Source of the DNA: Paenibacillus albidus
GTDB lineage: Bacteria > Bacillota > Bacilli > Paenibacillales > Paenibacillaceae
Assembly (NCBI RefSeq): GCF_014644435.1
Contig: NZ_BMKR01000001.1
Span: forward strand, 1-64,000
Length of the DNA: 64,000 nt
Reading direction: 5' to 3'
How positions within the stretch are numbered: position 1 is the stretch's first letter; every line of letters begins with the position of its first letter. Position numbers and translations under genes: made by a program. Shown here piece after piece: positions 56,367 to 64,000 of the stretch. Below the pieces are notes generated by a model that saw only the letters and a list, made by a program, of their open reading frames with translations, was not told the origin of the DNA and did not search any database.

Positions 56367-57857
56367 ATTTTTATGCTCCGTCCTATATTCACTCGGAGTT
56401 GCTCCTGTCCACCGCTTGAAGATTTTAAAGAAATAGCTTGGATTGACAAAGCCGGATCTCTCGCCGATTTCCGCCACAGTGAGATCCGTCTCCTCCAGGT
56501 ATACCTTTGCCTCATTTACGCGAATCCGCTGAAGGTAATTAATAAAGGTGTCTCCGGTTTTCTTTTTGAACAATCCGCTTAAATAATTCTCGTCCATACG
56601 CACATATTGGGCCATGGCCTGGAGCGAGATGTCACTATCATAATGCTGAATTAAATAACGGATAATCGCATTGATTTCCGGGTGGTCCGTCTCCGGGGGC
56701 TTGGGTCCGCCCCTGCCCTTGGCATACCGCTGCATCCGCTCCGTCAACACTGCGAGAAGCAGGGAGTGGCGGGGCAGACTGAGCAGACCTGCGGCATCCT
56801 CGGCAGGCTTGTGGCTGATGCGGGCAAACAGCTTATCCAGCCGCTCGGCCGTCTCTTTTACCAGCGTCATCGGCATAAATGTCTCTTGCATAAACCGCCA
56901 CAGCTCACTAAGCTTTGAGGCACATTCATTAACAGCCGAACGCTCGAACAGCCGGATGACCTCCTGCTCCATTTCCCATGGCACGGGCTGCCACCGCCTC
57001 TTTTGGGCGTCGTCTCTGTAGACATTCCGTTCGGGTATCCTGTCGTAGTAGGCATAATCCAGCCAGTTCACGTTGGCCAGCCATCCGCTTTCCAATGCCG
57101 TTTCTTCTTGACAGGGCGACGTCCGGCAGATGACAGGGATACCGCTCTCTTGATGTACCGCTGACCGGACGCCAACCAGACTCTTCCCCTCTTTCCACAG
57201 AAAATGGGTTGTAACCCCCATGCTAACAAAGACCAGTGAACGCAGCGCCCCTTCGCACTCCACGGGGAACATCGCGCGGGCCTCTTCCAATGAAAACGGC
57301 CGGGTTCCGTTCAGCGAAGTGATGAGCACCAGCCTCGAATAACGATCCTGGAGCCGGCGAAACCCGGCCTGCTTCTCGGTCCCGATGCCCGTATCCTCCT
57401 TGCCCGATACGTTTTTCCACAGATAAGGAAGGCGTTCCTGAACGGTGTCCCAGAGCACCACATCCTGCTGCTCCGCCCGCTTGTCCAGCTGCACTTTTAC
57501 TTTGTCCAGCGCACGCAGCAGCTCAGAGTCATCCATCGACAGCTTCAGAATATAACTCGATGCGCCATACTCCAGTGCCATCCGTGCATATTCGAACTCA
57601 CCCGCACAGGTCAGCATGATGAAAGAGGCCTCACAGCCTTCCGCCCGGGCCTTTTGCAGCAGCTCGATCCCGTCCATATAGGGCATGAATACATCCGTGA
57701 TGACGATATCCGGCTTCAGTTCATGAATCACATCCAGTGCTTCCAGCCCGTGGGAAGCTTCGGCGGCGATCCTAAGGCCATGCTCCTCCCAGGGAATCGC
57801 GCTCCGGATCGAACGGCGGACGAACGGCTCGTCCTCAACCAGCAGAATGGTCTTCAT
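56349..57857 (-). CDS. YesN-type response regulator with AraC-family DNA-binding domain
   Basis: This 502-residue regulator has a receiver domain (MKTILLVEDEP; phospho-acceptor Asp55 in DIVITDVFMPYMDG), a ~250-residue middle region and a C-terminal AraC/XylS double helix-turn-helix (LQAMAQYVRMDENYLSGLFKKKTGDTFINYLQRIRV...IGERSGFVNPSYFFKIFKRWTGATPSEYR). It likely activates the adjacent sugar transporter. The ATG at 57857 has AAGGAGGG upstream and overlaps the kinase gene by 23 nt; the long upstream in-frame extension is the kinase gene read in another frame. Confidence 0.93.
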   Translation of the reverse strand: MKTILLVEDEPFVRRSIRSAIPWEEHGLRIAAEASHGLEALDVIHELKPDIVITDVFMPYMDGIELLQKARAEGCEASFIMLTCAGEFEYARMALEYGASSYILKLSMDDSELLRALDKVKVQLDKRAEQQDVVLWDTVQERLPYLWKNVSGKEDTGIGTEKQAGFRRLQDRYSRLVLITSLNGTRPFSLEEARAMFPVECEGALRSLVFVSMGVTTHFLWKEGKSLVGVRSAVHQESGIPVICRTSPCQEETALESGWLANVNWLDYAYYDRIPERNVYRDDAQKRRWQPVPWEMEQEVIRLFERSAVNECASKLSELWRFMQETFMPMTLVKETAERLDKLFARISHKPAEDAAGLLSLPRHSLLLAVLTERMQRYAKGRGGPKPPETDHPEINAIIRYLIQHYDSDISLQAMAQYVRMDENYLSGLFKKKTGDTFINYLQRIRVNEAKVYLEETDLTVAEIGERSGFVNPSYFFKIFKRWTGATPSEYRTEHKNKEAGG

Positions 57858-59631
57858 GATAACCCTCCTTGTCATATGGGGAAGACAGCAGCAGCGGAAT
57901 ATCGAGTGCGGCAACCATCCCCTGCTCCTGCGGCAGCAGTTCAAAAGACGCTTCATGCTTATACAGCAGCACAAGCCGTTCGCGCAGATTGCTGATACCG
58001 ATGCCTTTGCGTTTTCTGGCCGCAAGCCGCGAGGGTTGCTGCAACCCCTGGCCGTTGTCGCGGACTTCCACCCGCAGTCTGTCCTCTATGCGGCGGACGG
58101 AAATGGCGATTGTGCCGCCTTTTTTCATGTGAATCAGCCCGTGATAAATAGAGTTTTCGACCAGCGGCTGCAGGCTAAGCTTCGGAATCAGTGCATACTG
58201 CAGGTCCTCTTCGATCTCGTACTCCGTTGTAAACGCATGATCGTAACGGAAAGACTGGATATAAAGATAGGCCTGGACCAGTTCGATTTCTTCCTTCAGA
58301 TGGACGAGGTCGACCTCGTCGTTCAGACTGCATTCCAGCAGCTTGCCAAGCTTCAGGCAAATCTCTGAAGTGCCCTTATCTCCAAAATTCCGTGCATTCC
58401 ATTTAATAGTATTCAGCGTATTGAGCAGGAAGTGCGGGTTCATCTGCGACATCAGCATTTGAAAGCGGATAGCCTCCTTCTGACGCTCTTCCGCCTTCAG
58501 CCTGTCAATAAGCCTGCGGATATCCCCGGTCATCTGGTTGAATGCCTTGGCCAGCATCAGCGTCTCTCCCCGGTACTTATGCTCCGGGAGGCGGATGTTC
58601 AGATTTCGGTCGGCAAGCTCACTCATTTTGCGCTGCATATTCCGCAGCGGCCGCACGATGGAAGCTACAATGGCATAGGTAACGCCGATAAATACAACTA
58701 CCGTTGCCATAAATGAGAGCAGCACCTGTTGCTTCATCGACGTTATATTCCCCGATAACGCTTCCAAAGGAAAACGGTCGACCAGGTACCAATCCATGTT
58801 CGGCATATATATTCCATTGAACAGGAAGCGGTCGGCTTCGTCGGTAAAATAACGTTCCGGCCTAGACTTAAACGCCGGAAGCATCCCCTTGATGCGGTCT
58901 GTCGTCCGGTCATCTTTGCCTAGCATGATGGGCTGTCCGCTCCCGTCCAGCAAATAATAGGTCTGCTTCACCTGAAAACCGTTCGTAATGGAATTCAGCC
59001 AGGTTTTGATATCGAGGCTGACGCGCAAATAGCCAAAGGTCTCGCCGTCCACGGCCTGGAGCTTGGCATACAGGGAGAAGACCTCCTGGCTGGGCAGCAG
59101 GCCCTGCAGCTCACTCTCCCATTCGTGAACATCCCAGTAATACGGCTCCGCAGAATGGGTCAGCCGTTCCAGATCTTTTGCGCTCAGCTGCTCAACCCCG
59201 AACGGCTGGGAACTGCCCGGTTCCTCCGCCGGGGAGGAATAGAGATGGCCTTCGCCATCCGCCAGCGTCAGATGTACGGGAATCACAGCGTTCATAAGCC
59301 CCTGCTTGGCAGCAATCAGCCGGTTCTCCAGCTGCAGCGTCAGCTCCTGCGGATCGTAGGCCTCGGGATGTTGCAGCCTGTCCTTCACCTCGGGGTCACG
59401 CTCCAGTTGAAGCATCGCTCCGAGAACACCGACCCGCAGGCTTTCCATGCTGTTCTTCAGGTACTCCAGCTGCTCGGCGTTCTGCTGGGAGACGTTATCT
59501 TTCATCATCGTCTCAAGCTGGGTAATATTCCGGATCTGAAGAAGGGTGGAGGGAACGAGCACAAACAACAATATCGCGACAAACAGACGGTTCTTCAGAC
59601 TTGAAGGCCATATCCGGTGCAGCCGTTTCAT
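57835..59631 (-). CDS. YesM-type sensor histidine kinase
   Basis: A 598-residue membrane kinase with two membrane segments (about 17-36 and 300-322) flanking a ~260-residue extracytoplasmic sensor domain, a HAMP domain, the His_kinase core (phospho-His in MSQMNPHFLLNTLNTIKWNARNFG) and HATPase motifs VENSIYHGL and DNGQGL, GIGISNLRERL. It would sense an extracellular carbohydrate or binding-protein signal and phosphorylate the overlapping response regulator. Confidence 0.94.
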   Translation of the reverse strand: MKRLHRIWPSSLKNRLFVAILLFVLVPSTLLQIRNITQLETMMKDNVSQQNAEQLEYLKNSMESLRVGVLGAMLQLERDPEVKDRLQHPEAYDPQELTLQLENRLIAAKQGLMNAVIPVHLTLADGEGHLYSSPAEEPGSSQPFGVEQLSAKDLERLTHSAEPYYWDVHEWESELQGLLPSQEVFSLYAKLQAVDGETFGYLRVSLDIKTWLNSITNGFQVKQTYYLLDGSGQPIMLGKDDRTTDRIKGMLPAFKSRPERYFTDEADRFLFNGIYMPNMDWYLVDRFPLEALSGNITSMKQQVLLSFMATVVVFIGVTYAIVASIVRPLRNMQRKMSELADRNLNIRLPEHKYRGETLMLAKAFNQMTGDIRRLIDRLKAEERQKEAIRFQMLMSQMNPHFLLNTLNTIKWNARNFGDKGTSEICLKLGKLLECSLNDEVDLVHLKEEIELVQAYLYIQSFRYDHAFTTEYEIEEDLQYALIPKLSLQPLVENSIYHGLIHMKKGGTIAISVRRIEDRLRVEVRDNGQGLQQPSRLAARKRKGIGISNLRERLVLLYKHEASFELLPQEQGMVAALDIPLLLSSPYDKEGYHEDHSAG

Positions 59632-59706
59632 AGTTTCGCCCTCCCCTTTCCCCTAATACAACAAGTTTATCATATACCCACCGCCGAAATCATCGCTCTA
59701 AGGCAG

Positions 59707-59731
59707 AAAAAAAACTCACCGCCCAGTGGGT
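59707..59731 (-). terminator. Terminator after the FAD-dependent oxidoreductase gene
   Basis: ACCCAC and GTGAGT (6 bp with one G-T) around TGGGCG, followed on the - strand by TTTTTTTT, 17 nt past the stop. Confidence 0.75.
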
Positions 59732-59747
59732 TAGCCCGCCCGCTATA

Positions 59748-62051
59748 CTAGGACCGGTAACAGCGTATTTCGGATATCGCTGCACTGGGATCACCACCTG
59801 TCGCGAGAATGACTATACGCAGCCTGTCGGTGGTCTCAGCCGATGTCAAGGTGTGCACCCGCCGGCACTGGTGGTTGTCCCTTACGCTGACGACCGTATG
59901 CCATTCTCCATCGTTCCAGGCCTGGATATCATAGTCCTTGGGACACTGAGGATCACGGTAGAACGGCTCATATTGGTGATACTCCCTGAACAGATGCCCC
60001 GGGAACACAAGGATCACCACTCCGATGGTCTGCGGAGCCGTCCACTTCAGCTGCAGCCACTGGGACAACGGCTCCGCCGGATCGGACCGCCACACGTTCG
60101 TATAATCGTACGGGCGGGACACGCCCGACAGGGCATTGGATGCCCTGAAGCACGGCTGGGGCGGGGACACCCGGAAGCTTAACGTGCCTCCGTCCCTGTA
60201 CCGGCGCATCTTCCCTCCGCCCATTTCGTAGGCTGACGTATGGCCCGGAACCACCGCCCCGGCCATATGCCATTCCACGTCAGGACTACGCAGCAGGTCA
60301 AGCCGGATATACCGGCCGGAAGCAAGCTCCCCGGCTGCAACGAGACCGGTATCCCAGGTGATCCATTGCTTCTGTCCGGGAGGAACAGAAAGAACCGTTG
60401 CCGCAAGAGGCGTATGTCCGGAGCTTCGATAATCCCAAATATGATCCACATTGACAATTTCGGCGGCAACTCTCTGCACGCTGCCGCTGTTATTGCTCAG
60501 GCATACGGACAGCGATGCGATTTCTTCCGTCCCTACAGCGATCCACTGCCCCCGCCGGTGCAGCAGCAGTTCCTCCTGCTCCTCGTGAACGCTGCGGAAC
60601 CCGCCGCCCGGGTTCCGGCTCTCCGGTCCGGCGCCGTAAACAAGCGCCGCGCTGGAAGCGGACGCGGACGCCGTGCGTGCCAGATCGGCTGGATCGGCGT
60701 TCCTCACGCCGGGCAGGAAACAGCCGTCGCGCAGCAGCCGTTGCTGCACCTCGTCCATACAGCTCTCCGGCACCTCGCCGGTCTGGAGGCCCTTCGAAAG
60801 CGCTACCGCCGCGGCAGTGCCCGCCGCCTGTCCCATCAAGGCCGTCGTCGCCATGACGCGGACCGTCCCGAGCGCGGCATGACTTACACTTACGTTGCGT
60901 CCCGCCATCATGAGGTTGTCTATGTCTTTCGCCAGCATGATCCGCAGTGGAATGCCATAGGGGCAGCAGTAGCTTTTGACCGCATACTCGCTAGTCTCAT
61001 TGTAGCCTTCCGCGCTGGAAGGCTCAGCTGTGGAGGCGAGCAGGCCGCCTGCGGTATGCAAATCAATGAACCAGCCGCCGTAGGCCACCTCATCAGGAAA
61101 CACCGTCCGTCCCGCCGGATCATGTTCAGTCATGAAATACCTGCCGATGATCCGGCGGCTCTCTCTTTTGCCGGGAACCTGGCCGACCCAATCCAGCGCG
61201 AAGTTAGCGGCACGTTCCTTCAGGACGGGATCACGGTTTTTGATATAATCCCAAATGCCAAGCGTATGCCGGGTCAATTCATGCCTGATGTCTTCATTGT
61301 CGAAGATCGTATGCCGCGGCACCCCGATCTCAATCCACCAATACCCCGATTCGATATCATAGAAATGTCTGCCCTGCTCATAAAAAAAGGCGGGGTCCCC
61401 ATAACGGACCGCCCACTGCGGAGCCGTATACGGCACCGGTCTCCCCATGTTCTTGGCTTTGAAATGGATAGAGCTGCCCATAGTGTCACTGCTTGCGGCA
61501 AGCGGCGCATGCGGCTCTCCGAATTCACCCCGCCCCTCCGAGCCCATACGCCATTCATTGCCTGCGGCATCCGCGACACTCCCGTCGCCGGTGCAATCCA
61601 TAAAGATTTCACCGCAGATCGTAAGTTCCGTTTCGGCTCCGGCCGTGATTGCCTTGACCGCCCGGATTCTCCGGTCACCCTCCTTTTCCACCGATACAAC
61701 TGTTGTATTCAGATGAAACGACAACCCCGGCGTATTTACCGCCATGTCGTAAAGTGTCATATCCCATATGCTGTTCGTCCATCCATTCTCCCGGATGATT
61801 TCATGGTTGGCCGCCCGCTCCGCAATCAAAAGCTCGGAAATAATGCCCGTTTCCCGGGCATAGGCATGGAAGGCCGCCGCTCCATGCGGTGTCACACGCA
61901 CTTCGGAGGAGCTGTTCCCGCCGAAGACGGGCCGGTCCCCGATAATGCAAACCGTTCTGCCCTGACGGGCTGCCGCTACTCCGGCACAAAAGCCCGCAAG
62001 ACCACCCCCGCAGACTACAACATCATAATATTCCTTTTTCTCCGCTAGTAT
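59748..62051 (-). CDS. FAD-dependent oxidoreductase with C-terminal carbohydrate-binding-like domain, probable ATA start
   Basis: The reading frame encodes about 767 residues. An N-terminal dinucleotide-binding motif YYDVVVCGGGLAGFCAGVAAA (GxGxxG type) is followed by FGGNSSSEVRVTPHG and the FAD_oxidored fold (EIFMDCTGDGSVADAAGNEWRMGSEGR, GRNVSVSHAALGTVRVMATTALMGQAAGTAAA). The C-terminal ~150 residues look like an F5/8-type beta-sandwich. In frame there is no ATG/GTG/TTG before the FAD motif. GGGGGGA lies 7 nt before an ATA (62051-62049), so ATA is the best-placed start; the first conventional start, GTG 61901, would delete the FAD site. Context suggests sugar catabolism; substrate unknown. 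Confidence 0.8.
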   Translation of the reverse strand: MLAEKKEYYDVVVCGGGLAGFCAGVAAARQGRTVCIIGDRPVFGGNSSSEVRVTPHGAAAFHAYARETGIISELLIAERAANHEIIRENGWTNSIWDMTLYDMAVNTPGLSFHLNTTVVSVEKEGDRRIRAVKAITAGAETELTICGEIFMDCTGDGSVADAAGNEWRMGSEGRGEFGEPHAPLAASSDTMGSSIHFKAKNMGRPVPYTAPQWAVRYGDPAFFYEQGRHFYDIESGYWWIEIGVPRHTIFDNEDIRHELTRHTLGIWDYIKNRDPVLKERAANFALDWVGQVPGKRESRRIIGRYFMTEHDPAGRTVFPDEVAYGGWFIDLHTAGGLLASTAEPSSAEGYNETSEYAVKSYCCPYGIPLRIMLAKDIDNLMMAGRNVSVSHAALGTVRVMATTALMGQAAGTAAAVALSKGLQTGEVPESCMDEVQQRLLRDGCFLPGVRNADPADLARTASASASSAALVYGAGPESRNPGGGFRSVHEEQEELLLHRRGQWIAVGTEEIASLSVCLSNNSGSVQRVAAEIVNVDHIWDYRSSGHTPLAATVLSVPPGQKQWITWDTGLVAAGELASGRYIRLDLLRSPDVEWHMAGAVVPGHTSAYEMGGGKMRRYRDGGTLSFRVSPPQPCFRASNALSGVSRPYDYTNVWRSDPAEPLSQWLQLKWTAPQTIGVVILVFPGHLFREYHQYEPFYRDPQCPKDYDIQAWNDGEWHTVVSVRDNHQCRRVHTLTSAETTDRLRIVILATGGDPSAAISEIRCYRS

Positions 62052-62250
62052 TGAAGATTCCCCCCATCTGCCTGCAAATTAATAAGAGCGTCTATCACTT
62101 TCACTCTTCATTGTAGACGGGGGCTAACGCGAATGTCCGTCAACAAATCTATGATCATCAGTGTACATTTTTAGTGATTCTGGCTTTCGTTTGCGGCGTT
62201 TGGAGCATGGTTTGACCCGCTGAGACAGCTGCCACTTCCAATGAATAAGC

Positions 62251-62443
62251 AGTTCTGATGTATTTAGTACAGCACAATCGCACTCAGTTAGCTCAAAAGT
62301 CCATTCTGATGTATTTCATACAGTGGAAATTCAGACAACCGGCGTTTTCCGGCCCTTTCTGCTGTTCCTGATGCAGCAAATGCAGTCAAATCGAACATGA
62401 GCCTAATTTACGCGCAGACTGCTGTACAAAGTGCAGTGAATAG
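62251..62443 (-). repeat. Dispersed non-coding element, copy B (inverted relative to copy A)
   Basis: The reverse complement matches 50197-50392 over its whole length, including CACTGCACTTTGTACA, ATGTTCGATTTGACTGCAT and GAAATACATC blocks. On the - strand the four degenerate CTGTA/CTGCA sub-repeats start at about positions 7, 58, 120 and 171 of the element. Confidence 0.85.
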
Positions 62444-62581
62444 ACTCTGCCCCATTGCAGCAAGGAATCCCGGCGAGCCGCCATCGGAACATAGCCACAT
62501 GTGCACCTTGATACTGAGTGGTTGGATAGTCCGGCTCTCCACAGCAAGTAATAAGCCATTACCCGGACATCCCACCAACGT

Positions 62582-62612
62582 AAAAACCCCGGCGCTTCTC
62601 AGCACCGGGGCT
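62582..62612 (-). terminator. Terminator after the GH94-like gene
   Basis: On the - strand CCCCGGTGCT and AGCGCCGGGG form a stem, followed by TTTTT. Confidence 0.88.
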
Positions 62613-62629
62613 ACCCGTGATTACAACTT

Positions 62630-64000
62630 CTACATATAGATCTCTACAACATTGCCTTGCGGCGAGCGAAGGCGGTCAAAAGCTTCGCGCTTAATCCGCA
62701 GGCCACCGGTGCGGTAGCGGTTAGGTGTGCCTTCTCCGGCAACCTCCTCACCGTTCACCGTAACACGGCTTAAGCCGCTGCCGGTCAGGTGGTAGATGAA
62801 ATCCACCTTTGCTTCTGCATATTCGAAGCAAAACCGCATGCCGTCCAGCGATTCCGGCAGCACCGGGTCAATGATCAGGTCGCCGCCTTCGGCACGGATG
62901 CCGAGCGCATTCGAGATCAACTGGTTCATGTAGATCCCCGGGCCGCTGGAATAGATTCTCCAGCCGCCTTTTACGGCTACGTCGCCTGTGCGCAGCTTGC
63001 CAAAGTTCTCCTGCGCTTCATAACGCGTATTGAACTTGCCGTCCGAGCTGCTGAAATACGAATTGGCCTGACGAAGTTCGGCATTCGGCACCACGTCGCG
63101 GATGCCAACCGGGTTGATCGCGGCCAGGCCGCTCCAGACCTGGTCGGTTTTGCCGAGCTTGGCCATCGCTTCCACATAACGGATATGCGCATGCACGTAC
63201 TGAAGGCCGATTTCCCGGCCGAAGTTCGAAGCCTGCTCTGCCCGTTTGAAGTGTGTGCTTACACCGCCGGCATATTGGGCGGGACGGTTCATCAGACGCA
63301 CGCCGTCCGGACAGAACAACTTATCCTGAATCAGCTCATAATGCGCCTCAGCTTGTTCGGGAGTGAGCAGCTCGCTGATCATACTGCGCGTCATCGGCAG
63401 CAGCCGGTACTGGATACCGGTCTCGGTATCGCTTGGATGTACCATAAGCTTCACTTGCTCCGGGTCCTCCATATACAGGAAACCCGGAATCACCTCGGTT
63501 TGCAGCATATACGTATTGAAATCCTCACGGATGCCTTCGGCCATCTGCTTCAGCTCTTCCGACATCCCCTGATCCACTTTGCTAAGCACCTTCGAGAATT
63601 GGCTGAGGGTCTGATAGGTCAGCGATACCGTCCAGCTGCTCACCATGTACTGCTTGAGCTGCGAGTTGGCCGGCTGCAGCGTATCATCCCAGTCGCCGTC
63701 TCCGTAGGAAGACAAGTGGGTATCATGCAGGAAGTGCTCCTGAATGTAGGCAATTTCCTTGCGGGCATGATCCAGCAAAGTCTCGCCTTGCTCCGTAAAG
63801 TCAAAGCTGTGCTTGCGGGTATACGGAATTTTTTCTCCCAGAATGCTATAGTCATGGGTTACCGCCAGATAATCGCCGAGGACTTTGAGCGGCCAGACAA
63901 TGATGTCGCCATGGCTTTCTTCCTGCTGGATTTTCGTATATTTATCGAACATGAACCACTGCGGCCAATTGCCGTCATCCTCATACTGATGGGCATACAC
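62630..64000 (-). CDS. GH94-like glycoside phosphorylase, C-terminal part (truncated by window edge)
   Basis: The visible 456 residues form the C-terminal part of a large GH94-type (cellobiose/1,2-beta-oligoglucan phosphorylase-like) enzyme. Landmarks are YEDDGNWPQWFMFD, the likely active-site YGDGDWDDTLQPAN (acid Asp region), GREIGLQYVHAHIRYVEAMAKLG and the terminal beta-domain VKGGWRIYSSGPGIYMNQLISNALGIRAEGGDLIIDPVLPESLDG. The family cleaves beta-glycosides with phosphate inside the cell. The gene enters from beyond 64000. It fits an intracellular step after uptake by the LplABC-like transporter; the 1,2-beta-glucan assignment is tentative. Confidence 0.85.
   Translation of the reverse strand: MYAHQYEDDGNWPQWFMFDKYTKIQQEESHGDIIVWPLKVLGDYLAVTHDYSILGEKIPYTRKHSFDFTEQGETLLDHARKEIAYIQEHFLHDTHLSSYGDGDWDDTLQPANSQLKQYMVSSWTVSLTYQTLSQFSKVLSKVDQGMSEELKQMAEGIREDFNTYMLQTEVIPGFLYMEDPEQVKLMVHPSDTETGIQYRLLPMTRSMISELLTPEQAEAHYELIQDKLFCPDGVRLMNRPAQYAGGVSTHFKRAEQASNFGREIGLQYVHAHIRYVEAMAKLGKTDQVWSGLAAINPVGIRDVVPNAELRQANSYFSSSDGKFNTRYEAQENFGKLRTGDVAVKGGWRIYSSGPGIYMNQLISNALGIRAEGGDLIIDPVLPESLDGMRFCFEYAEAKVDFIYHLTGSGLSRVTVNGEEVAGEGTPNRYRTGGLRIKREAFDRLRSPQGNVVEIYM

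Larger units (their letters stand above)
62052..62629. other. Intergenic region between oxidoreductase and phosphorylase genes
   Basis: About 580 bp without a credible gene. It holds the second dispersed-element copy and the phosphorylase terminator. Confidence 0.65.

Noticed and set aside
60240..62048. 602-codon + strand open frame opposite the FAD oxidoreductase
   Set aside because: Basic, His/Arg-rich translation with no recognisable domain; the - strand shows a full FAD fold.

Overview
The window looks like chromosomal DNA of a Paenibacillus-type endospore-forming Firmicute. The pointers are a tig-clpP-clpX-ispG-lonB-lonA-engB housekeeping block, several secreted proteins with copper-amine-oxidase-N-terminal (stalk) domains, an SLH-domain surface protein, a BclB-type collagen-like spore-surface protein, an arginyl-tRNA synthetase behind a T-box leader, and a YesM/YesN two-component pair beside an LplABC-like sugar transporter. 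The genus is inferred from gene content and style; no database search was possible.

Layout: 194-1075 holds a lone acetyltransferase on the + strand, bracketed by an 11-bp repeat. 1249-19852 (all - strand, read from high to low coordinates) is a Wzx/Wzy-type surface polysaccharide locus: chain-length modulator, tyrosine kinase, membrane-bound nucleotide-sugar 4,6-dehydratase, two unfamiliar secreted or membrane proteins, initiating sugar transferase, a reductase/epimerase, glycosyltransferases, polymerase, pyruvyl transferase, flippase, dTDP-sugar genes rfbA/rfbC/rfbB and a YdcF-like protein. About 4.4-14 kb is far more AT-rich than its flanks, as expected of an exchangeable serotype-type cassette. 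The SLH protein (19964-21979) and the matching tyrosine phosphatase (22121-22909) lie just upstream of it.

23-36 kb is protein quality control and housekeeping: an uncharacterised protein, EngB, LonA, LonB, a nuclease-fold protein, IspG, ClpX, ClpP, trigger factor and a conserved hypothetical that appears to start with ATT. A tRNA-Arg(TCT) follows, then an eight-copy 51-bp hairpin repeat array. 36.9-41.9 kb carries pstA-pstC-pstS (no pstB in the window), a stalk/beta-propeller protein and a lipoprotein. 42-47.4 kb has another stalk protein, a SWIM-SNF2 helicase and a thioredoxin-like protein. 47.5-49.8 kb has the collagen-like spore protein and a free-standing paralogue of its N-terminal domain.

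50.5-52.7 kb is T-box/argS. 52.8-64 kb (- strand) is a carbohydrate module: LplABC-like ABC transporter, YesN-type regulator, YesM-type kinase, a large FAD-dependent oxidoreductase whose only well-placed start is ATA, and the C-terminal part of a GH94-like phosphorylase cut by the window edge.

The most interesting non-gene structures are a roughly 195-bp non-coding element present twice in opposite orientation (50197-50392 and 62251-62443), the 51-bp hairpin array (36346-36760), a 38-bp tandem array (29053-29242) and an inverted-repeat element (29288-29422). The gene-level oddities I rate highest are the two non-canonical start codons and the mucin-like, stalk and SLH proteins wired into the polysaccharide locus.
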